From Chlamydiota bacterium (GTDB lineage Bacteria; Chlamydiota; Chlamydiia; Chlamydiales; SM23-39), in NCBI GenBank assembly GCA_027459365.1, contig DAIDIM010000035.1, positions 1 through 5,557 on the forward strand: a stretch of DNA of 5,557 nucleotides. Reading direction: 5' to 3'. The notes beneath the pieces were generated by a model that was given only the letters and a program-made list of their open reading frames with translations, searched no databases and was not told the origin of the DNA. Shown one piece after another: positions 1-5,448 of this stretch; the first letter of the stretch is position 1; the number at the start of each line of letters is the position of its first letter. A program made the translations under genes and the position numbers.

Positions 1-118
1 GGCATCTCCGGTGAGAGCGTCCGCGCTTTTATTATTTTTTTACTCGTCAATAGGGACGTTGCTGCTATTAACTCGCAAAAAAATAATAAAATCATCGGAC
101 GCCTCCCTCAGATCTGCC
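1..118. repeat. Long imperfect palindrome at the left edge of the window
   Basis: Two arms face each other across a loop at 42-76. The core pairing is 27-41 with 77-91, 15 perfect A/T base pairs. A GCGTCCG/CGGACGC block follows outward at 17-23 with 96-102, separated by a small internal bulge. Weaker similarity continues outward: GGCA at 1-4 faces TGCC at 115-118, with a few mismatches and indels between. It may extend past the window edge, so its true size is unknown. The T-run lies at the tip of the hairpin and not at its foot, so it is not a standard Rho-independent terminator. It could be a dispersed palindromic repeat or a transcript-end structure for a gene to the left. No coding potential was seen here. 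Confidence 0.6.
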
Positions 119-192
119 TTTCAAAAAATGACATAAGTCGAGATTATGAGCTGTAGGGTGCTTTGCGAAATGCTGTGGAGACTTTTATTGAA

Positions 193-258
193 ACGCAAAG
201 GTGCAAAATGACAAAGACGCAAAGAGAAAATCTTCGCCGTGACGTAAAATCTTTTCGC
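193..258. repeat. GCAAAG-type low-complexity repeat patch
   Basis: On the plus strand GCAAAG or a close variant recurs at 195-200, 203-208, 213-217 and 219-224. Two related AAAATCTT..CGC copies follow at 227-237 and 246-258. Degenerate GCAAAG/CTTTGCG tracts are common dispersed intergenic repeats in several bacterial phyla, where they often produce spurious short ORFs; that comparison is from general knowledge and was not searched. It lies downstream of the repeat-protein gene, in the 291-base stretch without a gene. Confidence 0.45.
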
Positions 259-291
259 ATTTGATGGAAGAAAGGCAAAAGCGTTGCGCTA

Positions 292-1047
292 TTATCTCCA
301 ATGAGGTTTGGGTGGTGGTTTTGGGTTCGTTTTTTTTGGTACTGCCCAAGTAAAAATGGTATTCCCAAAAGCGTCTTCTGTTTTTTTGTACGGCAATTTA
401 GTGCCGCTACTGTTTACATTTGGAAGGGACATCTCTTTCTGTTCACAAGTTTGCTGAATAGGGCTGGCTACAGTAGCAGAAGTGTGCTCAAGAGAACTTC
501 TCATGATTTCAGGATTCTTGACTTCGCGAAATGGGACGGTTTTTACATCGAGATGTTTTATTATAAGGTCCTCATGATTTTGAATGCCTTGAGCCGTTTG
601 ATCTTCCTCTACACTTCTTGCCGGATTCGGCGGAGTTGAAAGAGTATCCTCATGGGGAATTGGGGCGAGATTTAGATCGAGATGTTCTGTTTTAGTGTCC
701 TCCTCATGATTTTGAATGTCTTGAGACGTTCGACCTTCACTTCTTGCCGAATTCGGCTGTGTTGAAAGAGTATCCTCTTGGCGAAATGTGGTGGGATTTA
801 CCTGGAGATGTTCTGTTTTAGTGTCCTCCTCATGATTTTGAATGCCTTGAGCCGTTTGATATTCCTCTACAACGTCAGTATCTCTAAGTATTATAACTGC
901 CTGTTGCTGAACTCGGCCTGGAAGAGGGTTTATTGGTTGATTTTGCTGATTTTGAAGCATTCTGGCAATGCCAATCACTGAATTTGCGATAGGATGGGTT
1001 CTCAACCATTTTGTAGTATCAACTAGTCTAATAAGTGCTGGAATCAT
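292..1047 (-). CDS. Repeat-containing hypothetical protein (251 aa)
   Basis: I do not recognise this protein. Residues 1-31 form a mildly hydrophobic, possibly helical start, with no convincing signal peptide. Residues 32-60 are Gln/Asn-rich. Residues 60-180 carry three tandem units of about 42-44 residues, with the shared core IQNHE(E)DTKTEHL and, in the first two, EDTLST.PN.ARS. The end is basic and proline-rich (PKPPPKPHWR). Composition is hydrophilic and acidic in the repeats, suggesting an extended or disordered protein. The ATG is favoured by a TATAAT/TTGCTA promoter about 26 nt upstream of it; the ribosome site is weak (GGA only). It lies 130 bp after sctQ but has its own promoter, so it is probably not in that operon. 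A secreted T3SS substrate is possible, resting only on location and repeat architecture. Overlapping plus-strand ORFs are less likely because the repeats, promoter and start agree on the minus strand. Confidence 0.7.
   Translation of the reverse strand: MIPALIRLVDTTKWLRTHPIANSVIGIARMLQNQQNQPINPLPGRVQQQAVIILRDTDVVEEYQTAQGIQNHEEDTKTEHLQVNPTTFRQEDTLSTQPNSARSEGRTSQDIQNHEEDTKTEHLDLNLAPIPHEDTLSTPPNPARSVEEDQTAQGIQNHEDLIIKHLDVKTVPFREVKNPEIMRSSLEHTSATVASPIQQTCEQKEMSLPNVNSSGTKLPYKKTEDAFGNTIFTWAVPKKTNPKPPPKPHWR
508..870 (-). repeat. Three in-frame tandem repeats within the 251-aa gene
   Basis: On the plus strand the block beginning GATGTTCTG recurs at 807 and 681 (126 bp apart), with a diverged copy at 552 (129 bp further). 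All steps are multiples of three, so the reading frame is kept. In protein terms the units begin at residues 65, 107 and 151. The third unit has lost one residue and is more diverged. Units 1 and 3 share the flank VEE.QTAQGIQNHE, whereas unit 2 has RTSQDIQNHE, so the outer copies resemble each other more than the middle one in this stretch. Confidence 0.85.
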
Positions 1048-1079
1048 AAATTATCCATTATTTAATTTTAATTATTACT

Positions 1080-1109
1080 ATTATATCATAAAAATTATAA
1101 TTATAGCAA
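1080..1109 (-). promoter_or_regulatory. Sigma-70-type promoter for the 251-aa gene
   Basis: On the minus strand TTGCTA (1109-1104, four of six matches to TTGACA) is followed after 18 bp by a perfect TATAAT (1085-1080). Transcription would begin near 1073, leaving a leader of about 26 nt before the ATG at 1047. The surrounding DNA is strongly A+T-rich, so chance hexamers are common. The pairing, spacing and distance to the start all fit. Confidence 0.6.
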
Positions 1110-1177
1110 ATCCTAAAAAAAAAAAGAGGTCTATTATTTTTTTAAGTGCTTTATATACAGGTATTTACGTGCGTTCT

Positions 1178-1450
1178 CTAGATTTCGAGGAGCTTAAGGC
1201 CTAGGGTCTCGCCTAGCTGAACAAGTTCTGCGACCCCAATTTTTTGGCCATTTGCGATGAGGCTCACTTTTTTGTCCGATAAAGGGGGGAGCTCTATGAA
1301 ATTGCCTGGGGAGAGGGACATGAGTTGATCGAGGGGGATTTTTAATCGGGCCAACTCAACGCTAATGTGAAGTGGAATTTCCTTAAAGGATTTAGATTCT
1401 TGTTCTACAGATTCTAATTTTTGGGAAAAGTTTATTTCCGATTCTTCCAT
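1178..1450 (-). CDS. Possible internally initiated SctQ C-terminal form (90 aa)
   Basis: Within sctQ, codon 267 is ATG (1450-1448) and is preceded by AGAGGA at 1460-1455, giving a GAGG Shine-Dalgarno core with 5 nt spacing. Initiation here would give 90 residues: a charged acidic linker, then the complete last SpoA module. In Yersinia YscQ, Salmonella SpaO and SsaQ the same kind of short C-terminal product is made from an internal start and assembles with full-length SctQ; YscQ-C is about the same length. Whether this site is used here is inferred. The alternative is that this Met is simply part of the linker. Confidence 0.5.
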   Translation of the reverse strand: MEESEINFSQKLESVEQESKSFKEIPLHISVELARLKIPLDQLMSLSPGNFIELPPLSDKKVSLIANGQKIGVAELVQLGETLGLKLLEI

Positions 1451-2248
1451 GGAGTCCTCTGTGTTAATCGCAAAAGAGAGCAGTTCAATTTGATTTTTCT
1501 GTTTATGTATATGTACTTGAAAGAGCGTTAGTTTGTCGAGTATTAAAGTGGCCCTTTCATCGTTTGCAAGGACGTCAGGGATGATCACGTCGCCAGTTTT
1601 AAGTTTTTTAACATCAGTGATCGGCAATTGGACCGATCCGATTTGGATGCCAATTTCAAGTGGCAACATGCGCGATAACTGTGTGGAAGTGTAGTGAGGT
1701 GGAAAGGCGGAAAAATGTTGCACCCAATTTTTTCGAAATCGGTTTGTAATGATACATTTTCCCCAGGCTGTAAAGTCATTTGCCGAAATTTCAACATCGA
1801 AAGCGTATGCATCTCCTGTTGGAAGGGGAGCCTCTTCTTCCAGAATGAATGTCATTTGTTGGATTGGGTCTAGCGTGGATGCGACGAAAAGCGCCTCTAA
1901 TAGAAGATAGCGGTAAAAACCCTCTTGCATACTTTGCGATATGGGGGTTTTTTTATGATTGGAAAATAGCCGGTTTGTCAATTTGTCCACGTCTTTTTTT
2001 GACATGTACCAAAAAATAGGTTCTTCAATGGGAGATAAATAGATCGGAAAACAGGAGCCTTTCTCTTTTTCTTTCCATTGTCCACTGTGAATGCGCACTG
2101 TGAGATCGTCAAGGCCAATTTGTTGCGCTAATTGAGACGACAAGTCTTCTAAATTGAGGGGTTCTGCATTGCCAAAGAGGGGAATTTCATCGATGTCTCG
2201 GAGATGAGAGGAGATTTTCTCGATATAGAGCGCCTGTTCTTTTTTCAC
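1178..2248 (-). CDS. sctQ: Type III secretion sorting-platform / C-ring protein SctQ (CdsQ)
   Basis: SctQ forms the cytosolic sorting platform of the injectisome, linking the ATPase complex to the inner-membrane ring and receiving chaperone-substrate complexes. The 356-residue product has a poorly conserved N-terminal region (about 1-190). Two SpoA (FliM/FliN C-terminal) type modules follow: one at about 194-256 (LPLEIGIQIGSVQLP) and the better one at 291-356 (LHISVELARLKIPLDQL ... LKLLEI). Two modules of this kind are typical of SctQ. The start is GTG at 2248, overlapping the sctP stop as GTGA and preceded by AGGAGAGG with about 6 nt spacing, so translation is probably coupled to sctP. Order after sctO and sctP matches Chlamydia CT670-CT672. 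An internal ATG at residue 267 may yield a separate C-terminal form. Identification rests on family pattern and synteny without a search. Confidence 0.88.
   Translation of the reverse strand: MKKEQALYIEKISSHLRDIDEIPLFGNAEPLNLEDLSSQLAQQIGLDDLTVRIHSGQWKEKEKGSCFPIYLSPIEEPIFWYMSKKDVDKLTNRLFSNHKKTPISQSMQEGFYRYLLLEALFVASTLDPIQQMTFILEEEAPLPTGDAYAFDVEISANDFTAWGKCIITNRFRKNWVQHFSAFPPHYTSTQLSRMLPLEIGIQIGSVQLPITDVKKLKTGDVIIPDVLANDERATLILDKLTLFQVHIHKQKNQIELLSFAINTEDSMEESEINFSQKLESVEQESKSFKEIPLHISVELARLKIPLDQLMSLSPGNFIELPPLSDKKVSLIANGQKIGVAELVQLGETLGLKLLEI
1455..1460 (-). promoter_or_regulatory. Internal ribosome binding site in sctQ
   Basis: AGAGGA on the minus strand lies 4-5 nt upstream of the in-frame ATG at 1450. 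It is comparable with the sites in front of sctP and sctQ themselves, and better than anything in front of sctO. Confidence 0.5.
2245..2248 (-). other. GTGA stop/start overlap coupling sctP to sctQ
   Basis: The sctP stop TGA (2247-2245) shares two bases with the GTG start of sctQ (2248-2246). A strong AGGAGAGG ribosome site sits at 2259-2252 inside sctP. This settles the non-ATG start of sctQ and suggests coupled synthesis of the two proteins. Confidence 0.85.
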
Positions 2249-3474
2249 TTTCCTCTCCTATCTGATAAATCGCCGCCGCCAGCGTCAGTATCTGATCTCC
2301 CTTCTCCTGATTCTTTCCTTCTGAAAACAGGCTTATCAATTTCATATTCAGCACTAATTCTGCCAACGCGAAAATTGAAATTACCGTTTTGGAATGCGCT
2401 ATAGAGGTTGGTCAAATTCTCTTTGAATGACTTGACCGCCTCATTGGTTCCGGTTAATCGAATATTAAAAGAATCGGGGGCTGTCGCATATTTTTCAATA
2501 GATATTGTCGCCCCATAAAATCTGGAATTGGCAAAACCGGGAGAATTTAACACGATATCGGTCTTTGATATTCCGGGCGTGCCACTCATCACATAAATTG
2601 TCCCTACCATTTGAAAAAACAGTGACCTTGTTTGCGGACTTAAATAAGAGCTTACTTGGTTTGTTGCTTCAGTAGCTATTGGGATGATGTGAGCGGGGAG
2701 ATGAGGAGTCCCTATCTGCTCAATTTCAAGTGTCTTTTTGGATTGATCCCGTCTATCTTCTTTTTCATCTTTATGCAACTGTTTTTCATCTGCAACAATC
2801 TGCACATCTTTACTGGGCAATAATTCATCCCCTTTCTTTTTATGCTTAGAAATGTGCTCTTCCTTGGGGGATTCTATAGTTATTTCCTCTTTTCCTTTTT
2901 TGCCGACCTTCTTTTTTTCCTCCGGAATCACTTTCCCTGGAGGTCCAAAAATGGAGGTCTGTTTTTCATCCGGTACTACTAGCCCCTCTTTTCCCTCTTT
3001 ATCGGAGAAATCTTTTCCTTTCCCTTTTTTTGTATGTTTCTCAGATTGACTCCGAAAATGTGGACCCCCGGTCTTTTGATCTGGAGGCGAATCGACATCG
3101 CGCCAAAATTTGCGATCCCTTGGAAGGGGAGGAGATTCATTTGTTTCAGGTTCTGGAGAGTCATTGACATTCGGTGTACGTGAGCGAGGGGGACCAGGTA
3201 CTGCAGATGCATTTAAAACATCTTCAATCGATTGAGGTCGTATAACGGATTGTTCTTGCGTGTAAAAACTTGTATTAAAAGGGCTTGGAGGAAGGTTTTT
3301 TTTAGAAGACTCCTCTTCCTCATTCATGTAACTTTGAAATTTGTTGCGTGTTCTTTCATTTTCCGCTTCGTCAACAGAGCGAATTTTTTCGATTTTTTCC
3401 ACCTTGCGGTTTTGATCTTGGACGCGAGTCGGTTCTTTTCCCGGCTCGCCAACTCCTCCCGTTCTTGAACTCAT
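2245..3474 (-). CDS. sctP: Type III secretion needle-length / substrate-switch protein SctP (CdsP)
   Basis: SctP proteins measure needle length as a secreted ruler and switch the export gate from early to late substrates through a C-terminal T3S4 domain. The 409-residue product has a hydrophilic N-terminal region (1-60) and a Pro/Ser-rich stretch (61-140). Residues 141-250 are very Lys/Glu-rich with loosely repeated K.GK and PDEK/PEEK/ADEK motifs. A folded C-terminal domain spans about 276-380 (SPQTRSLFFQMV, YGATISIEKY, FNIRLTG, FRVGRISAEYEI), consistent with the switch domain; a polar tail follows. Chlamydia CT671 is about 280 residues, so this copy is longer, mostly in the low-complexity middle. 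The ATG overlaps the sctO stop (ATGA) and has GAGGG 4 nt upstream. The 3' end carries the sctQ ribosome site. Sequence conservation in this family is low, so position between sctO and sctQ is the strongest evidence. Confidence 0.8.
   Translation of the reverse strand: MSSRTGGVGEPGKEPTRVQDQNRKVEKIEKIRSVDEAENERTRNKFQSYMNEEEESSKKNLPPSPFNTSFYTQEQSVIRPQSIEDVLNASAVPGPPRSRTPNVNDSPEPETNESPPLPRDRKFWRDVDSPPDQKTGGPHFRSQSEKHTKKGKGKDFSDKEGKEGLVVPDEKQTSIFGPPGKVIPEEKKKVGKKGKEEITIESPKEEHISKHKKKGDELLPSKDVQIVADEKQLHKDEKEDRRDQSKKTLEIEQIGTPHLPAHIIPIATEATNQVSSYLSPQTRSLFFQMVGTIYVMSGTPGISKTDIVLNSPGFANSRFYGATISIEKYATAPDSFNIRLTGTNEAVKSFKENLTNLYSAFQNGNFNFRVGRISAEYEIDKPVFRRKESGEGRSDTDAGGGDLSDRRGK
3471..3474 (-). other. 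ATGA stop/start overlap coupling sctO to sctP
   Basis: The sctO stop TGA (3473-3471) overlaps the sctP ATG (3474-3472). GAGGG at 3483-3479 lies 4 nt before the ATG, within the last codons of sctO, and supports this start. Confidence 0.85.
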
Positions 3475-3983
3475 TGATCCCTCATTTTCTTCTCTTTTTT
3501 GATTCTGCTATAACCAGTGGACCCTTGTTCATCATGTTCGGCTTCCTCTTTTCTTTCAAGAGCATATGCAGCTTCCTTGCTCCATTCTTTCTTATGGAGC
3601 TCTAATTTTTCCAAATCCTTCTTCTTTTGAAACAAATCATCGGTTGCTAAATTGACCTGCGCCTGCGCCGCGTCGACCGCCTTTTGCCCCACATCAACCT
3701 TCTTCTTCTTCTCAATCACCCTCTCATCCACAACCTTCAGATATGCCTTCATCTGCTGCACTTTATCAGTCGTCGTCCCTTGTTCAAACGCATCCCGCAA
3801 TTGATCCATTTTCGCTTGCTTATGTTTTTTCACCTCTTCCCACTCCTGCGTCAGATCATACAATCTTTCATACGCCTTTTCCAAAATTTCCTTCTTGATC
3901 TCAAGCGTCTTAATTGCCTGATCAAAGCGATTCTTCTTAATGGAAATGACTTGTTCAAGAGGGTACTCGGGAGATTTAGCCAT
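3471..3983 (-). CDS. sctO: Type III secretion ATPase stalk protein SctO (CdsO)
   Basis: SctO is the central stalk of the export apparatus, analogous to flagellar FliJ and the F1 gamma subunit. It connects the hexameric ATPase SctN with the export gate SctV and can bind escort chaperones. The 170 residues are almost wholly charged and helical: a YPLEQVISIKKNR start, a first long helix (about 17-66), a turn near FEQGTTTDK (66-74), and a second long helix (about 75-150). This is the two-helix antiparallel coiled coil of the family, at its usual length. The N-terminal YPLE.V..IKK.R pattern resembles Chlamydia CT670. An in-frame TGA at 3992-3990 lies three codons upstream of the ATG at 3983, so no longer protein is possible. 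No clear Shine-Dalgarno site precedes it. A MITE-like element ends 13 bp upstream, and the usual upstream partner sctN is not adjacent. Confidence 0.88.
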   Translation of the reverse strand: MAKSPEYPLEQVISIKKNRFDQAIKTLEIKKEILEKAYERLYDLTQEWEEVKKHKQAKMDQLRDAFEQGTTTDKVQQMKAYLKVVDERVIEKKKKVDVGQKAVDAAQAQVNLATDDLFQKKKDLEKLELHKKEWSKEAAYALERKEEAEHDEQGSTGYSRIKKEKKMRDQ

Positions 3984-3996
3984 ACAAATTCAATAT

Positions 3997-4245
3997 ATAC
4001 TCCGACCGGTCCAAAATGTGCATTTGGGCCGCGTCGAAGCGTCAAAAATCGACGATCTCAAATGACCTAATATAAAGTCAATATAAGGTCATTTGGAGCC
4101 ATTCCCGATGTGCCTCTTCGACGATATTCGAAAATATCCCAAATCTCCTCGAAGAATTCACATCGAGAATGGCTCATTTGAGATCGTCGATTTATTGACC
4201 GCTTTCACGCTAGCCGAAATTCACATTTTGGACCGGTCGGAGTAT
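3997..4245. mobile_element. MITE-like palindromic element, 249 bp
   Basis: Terminal arms 3997-4020 and 4222-4245 are perfect inverted repeats of 24 bp, beginning (A)TACTCCGACCGGTCC. Pairing continues inward with small bulges to a second perfect 20-bp pair, 4046-4065 with 4174-4193. A further pair follows, 4097-4112 with 4159-4174 (15 of 16), and then a cap hairpin GATATT-CGAA-AATATC at 4123-4138. A side hairpin forms at 4059-4068 with 4086-4095. The whole unit can therefore fold as one branched hairpin. There is no transposase or convincing ORF. TA flanks both inner ends (TA-CTCC ... GGAG-TA), as expected for TA-targeting IS630/Tc1-mariner-type MITEs; the family assignment is inference. It lies between the terminator of the 357-aa gene and sctO, in the operon's 5' region. 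Confidence 0.8.
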
Positions 4246-4283
4246 TAGCACGACGAGAATTTAATCCACAGATGAGAGAGAAA

Positions 4284-4305
4284 GGGCTATTTCAGAAAAT
4301 AGCCC
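4284..4305 (-). terminator. Hairpin terminator after the 357-aa gene
   Basis: GGGCTATTT at 4284-4292 pairs perfectly with AAATAGCCC at 4297-4305 around a 4-nt loop. On the minus strand the stem is followed by TTTCTCTCTC, an imperfect U-tract. It begins 18 nt after the stop of the 357-aa gene. This should limit read-through into sctO, so the T3SS trio probably has a separate promoter. Confidence 0.7.
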
Positions 4306-4323
4306 AAAACGAATGAAAACAAA

Positions 4324-5397
4324 TTAAAGGATGCCAACAATTCTTAATGTTCGTAAAATTGTGCTGAACGTTCCTTTTTCCTCTGGCGTCTTTCTTGACC
4401 TCGAAAAGAATGCTGCGAATTCTTTATCTTCTGTCAATTGTAATGCTCTACGATTGTCTGTTTCAAGATCACGTAGTCTATTTCTTTCAGATTGAGCAGC
4501 CCAAGCGCGATAGTCACTCTCTTGCAGTGCTCTAGCGCAAGCCTCATATTTATCCTCGTCTAAAGGATGAGGTGCAACTTGTGCAAAATCTTCCTCTGCT
4601 TTTTTTGTTCTACAGAGGAAATCGTCTAAAGTAGCTTCATATGCTGCTTTTTTTTCTCTTTTTTCGTCCTCAAGTTGTTGTTCCTTGGCTCTTGCTCTGT
4701 GAAAAGATTGGGTTTTACAAGTCTCCTCAAGAGTTGGCAGTTTTGTAGAACATCCTACATAAGTTGGATAAAACTCAGGGTAGAAAACATCTTCAGCAAA
4801 AGTAGGAACTTTTTTTGATTGTGACGGAGCAATGGCTGCTGATGCATTAGAGCTAGCTTGGTTAGGTGGTGTTTGATTAAAAGAGAATAGATTGTCAATA
4901 TTACGATTAGTTAGAGTTGAGCTAGTTGCCTGAATGGATGTAGCTAAGTTAGGTTGGTTAGATACAGGCAAACTTATGACAGGCAGGTTGTTGTTAAGCC
5001 CCGGGAATAATGGACAAAAAACAGGTTTTTTTTCTTCGTGTGATAAAGCCGCAATTGCTGAATCATTCGGTGATGTAGTGGTAGATGAATTCATAGTGCT
5101 ATTTGATTCTCTTACAACTGCAGGTGGTGTTGTGCTGTCATCTGATATTTGAAATGAACCTGCATTTGCAAAATTTAGATCGGAAGAAAATTCTAATACA
5201 GGAGCTATGCGTGAAGTAGCTCGAGCAGGTGTACTACTTGATCTCCTTTCATCACTTAAATGATTTCTTTTTCTAAGAGTAGATTGTTCCAAGATTTCCG
5301 TTACTTCTGCTTGAATCTTTTCTGAAACTCCTAATACTTTTTTTGTATGCCGAGTATAACCAGAATTGCTAAAAGGATTATCTATCGATGGTGTCAT
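4324..5397 (-). CDS. Hypothetical protein, candidate T3SS substrate (357 aa)
   Basis: I do not recognise this protein. Residues 1-220 are rich in Ser, Thr, Asn and Pro and look largely disordered, including SSTTTSPN and runs of Q/N/S at 145-195. A short aromatic segment follows (FYPEFYPTYVG, 205-215). Residues 230-345 are charged and probably helical or coiled coil (RAKEQQLEDEKREKKAAYEA). Two stretches, ARALQES (288-294) and RRALQLTED (316-324), each with acidic residues upstream, resemble ubiquitin-interacting motifs. No signal peptide or membrane segment is seen. The ATG has GAAGG 5 nt upstream and a TATAAT promoter further up; a hairpin terminator follows, so it is a single-gene unit. Disordered Ser-rich N-terminus, helical C-terminus and T3SS neighbourhood suggest an effector, but this is inference. 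It occupies the place where sctN lies in Chlamydia and bears no sign of ATPase motifs. Confidence 0.75.
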   Translation of the reverse strand: MTPSIDNPFSNSGYTRHTKKVLGVSEKIQAEVTEILEQSTLRKRNHLSDERRSSSTPARATSRIAPVLEFSSDLNFANAGSFQISDDSTTPPAVVRESNSTMNSSTTTSPNDSAIAALSHEEKKPVFCPLFPGLNNNLPVISLPVSNQPNLATSIQATSSTLTNRNIDNLFSFNQTPPNQASSNASAAIAPSQSKKVPTFAEDVFYPEFYPTYVGCSTKLPTLEETCKTQSFHRARAKEQQLEDEKREKKAAYEATLDDFLCRTKKAEEDFAQVAPHPLDEDKYEACARALQESDYRAWAAQSERNRLRDLETDNRRALQLTEDKEFAAFFSRSRKTPEEKGTFSTILRTLRIVGIL

Positions 5398-5402
5398 AAT
5401 TA

Positions 5403-5407
5403 CCTTC
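5403..5407 (-). promoter_or_regulatory. Ribosome binding site of the 357-aa gene
   Basis: GAAGG on the minus strand lies 5 nt upstream of the ATG at 5397 and fixes the start of this otherwise unrecognised gene. Confidence 0.6.
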
Positions 5408-5439
5408 TTTATTAATTAATATTAAGTTTATTTACTAAT

Positions 5440-5448
5440 ATTATAACA
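5440..5448 (-). promoter_or_regulatory. Extended -10 promoter for the 357-aa gene
   Basis: The minus strand reads TGTTATAAT, a perfect TATAAT with an upstream TG as in extended -10 promoters. The -35 region is poor (TTTAAT or TTAATT at about 5463-5469). The start would be near 5433, giving a leader of about 36 nt. The stretch 5408-5510 is extremely A+T-rich, so a chance match is possible. Confidence 0.5.

Noticed and set aside
280..290. Terminator after the 251-aa gene (AGCG-CAA-CGCT on the minus strand)
   Set aside because: The stem has only four pairs, although a T-rich stretch follows; too weak to call.
144..368. 74-residue minus-strand frame at the left flank
   Set aside because: It runs through the GCAAAG repeat and overlaps the end of the 251-aa gene in another frame; no start signal or domain is seen.
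508..870. CRISPR array
   Set aside because: Units are about 126 bp, diverged and in frame within a coding sequence; there are no short identical repeats with unique spacers.
301..981. Open plus-strand frames (301-639, 778-981) opposite the repeat gene
   Set aside because: They mirror the minus-strand repeats, have hydrophobic Phe/Trp/Leu-rich composition typical of antisense translation, and lack ribosome sites. The repeat period is a multiple of three, which keeps antisense frames open.
1111..1147. Terminator after sctQ built from the A-run (1115-1125) and the facing T-run
   Set aside because: Only A/T pairs can form and there is no GC stem before the U-tract; termination here is possible but not supported.
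1196..1217. CCTAGG-type palindromic words at the end of sctQ
   Set aside because: They lie within conserved SpoA-domain codons and are explained by the coding sequence.
3992..4014. Promoter for sctO made of TTGGAC (4014-4009) and TATATT (3997-3992)
   Set aside because: The spacer is only 11 bp, far from the usual 17, and the start would fall almost on the ATG.
3851..4045. Minus-strand frame starting inside the palindromic element and running into sctO
   Set aside because: It is out of frame with sctO, basic and Arg-rich as expected from a shadow, and begins in the terminal repeat.
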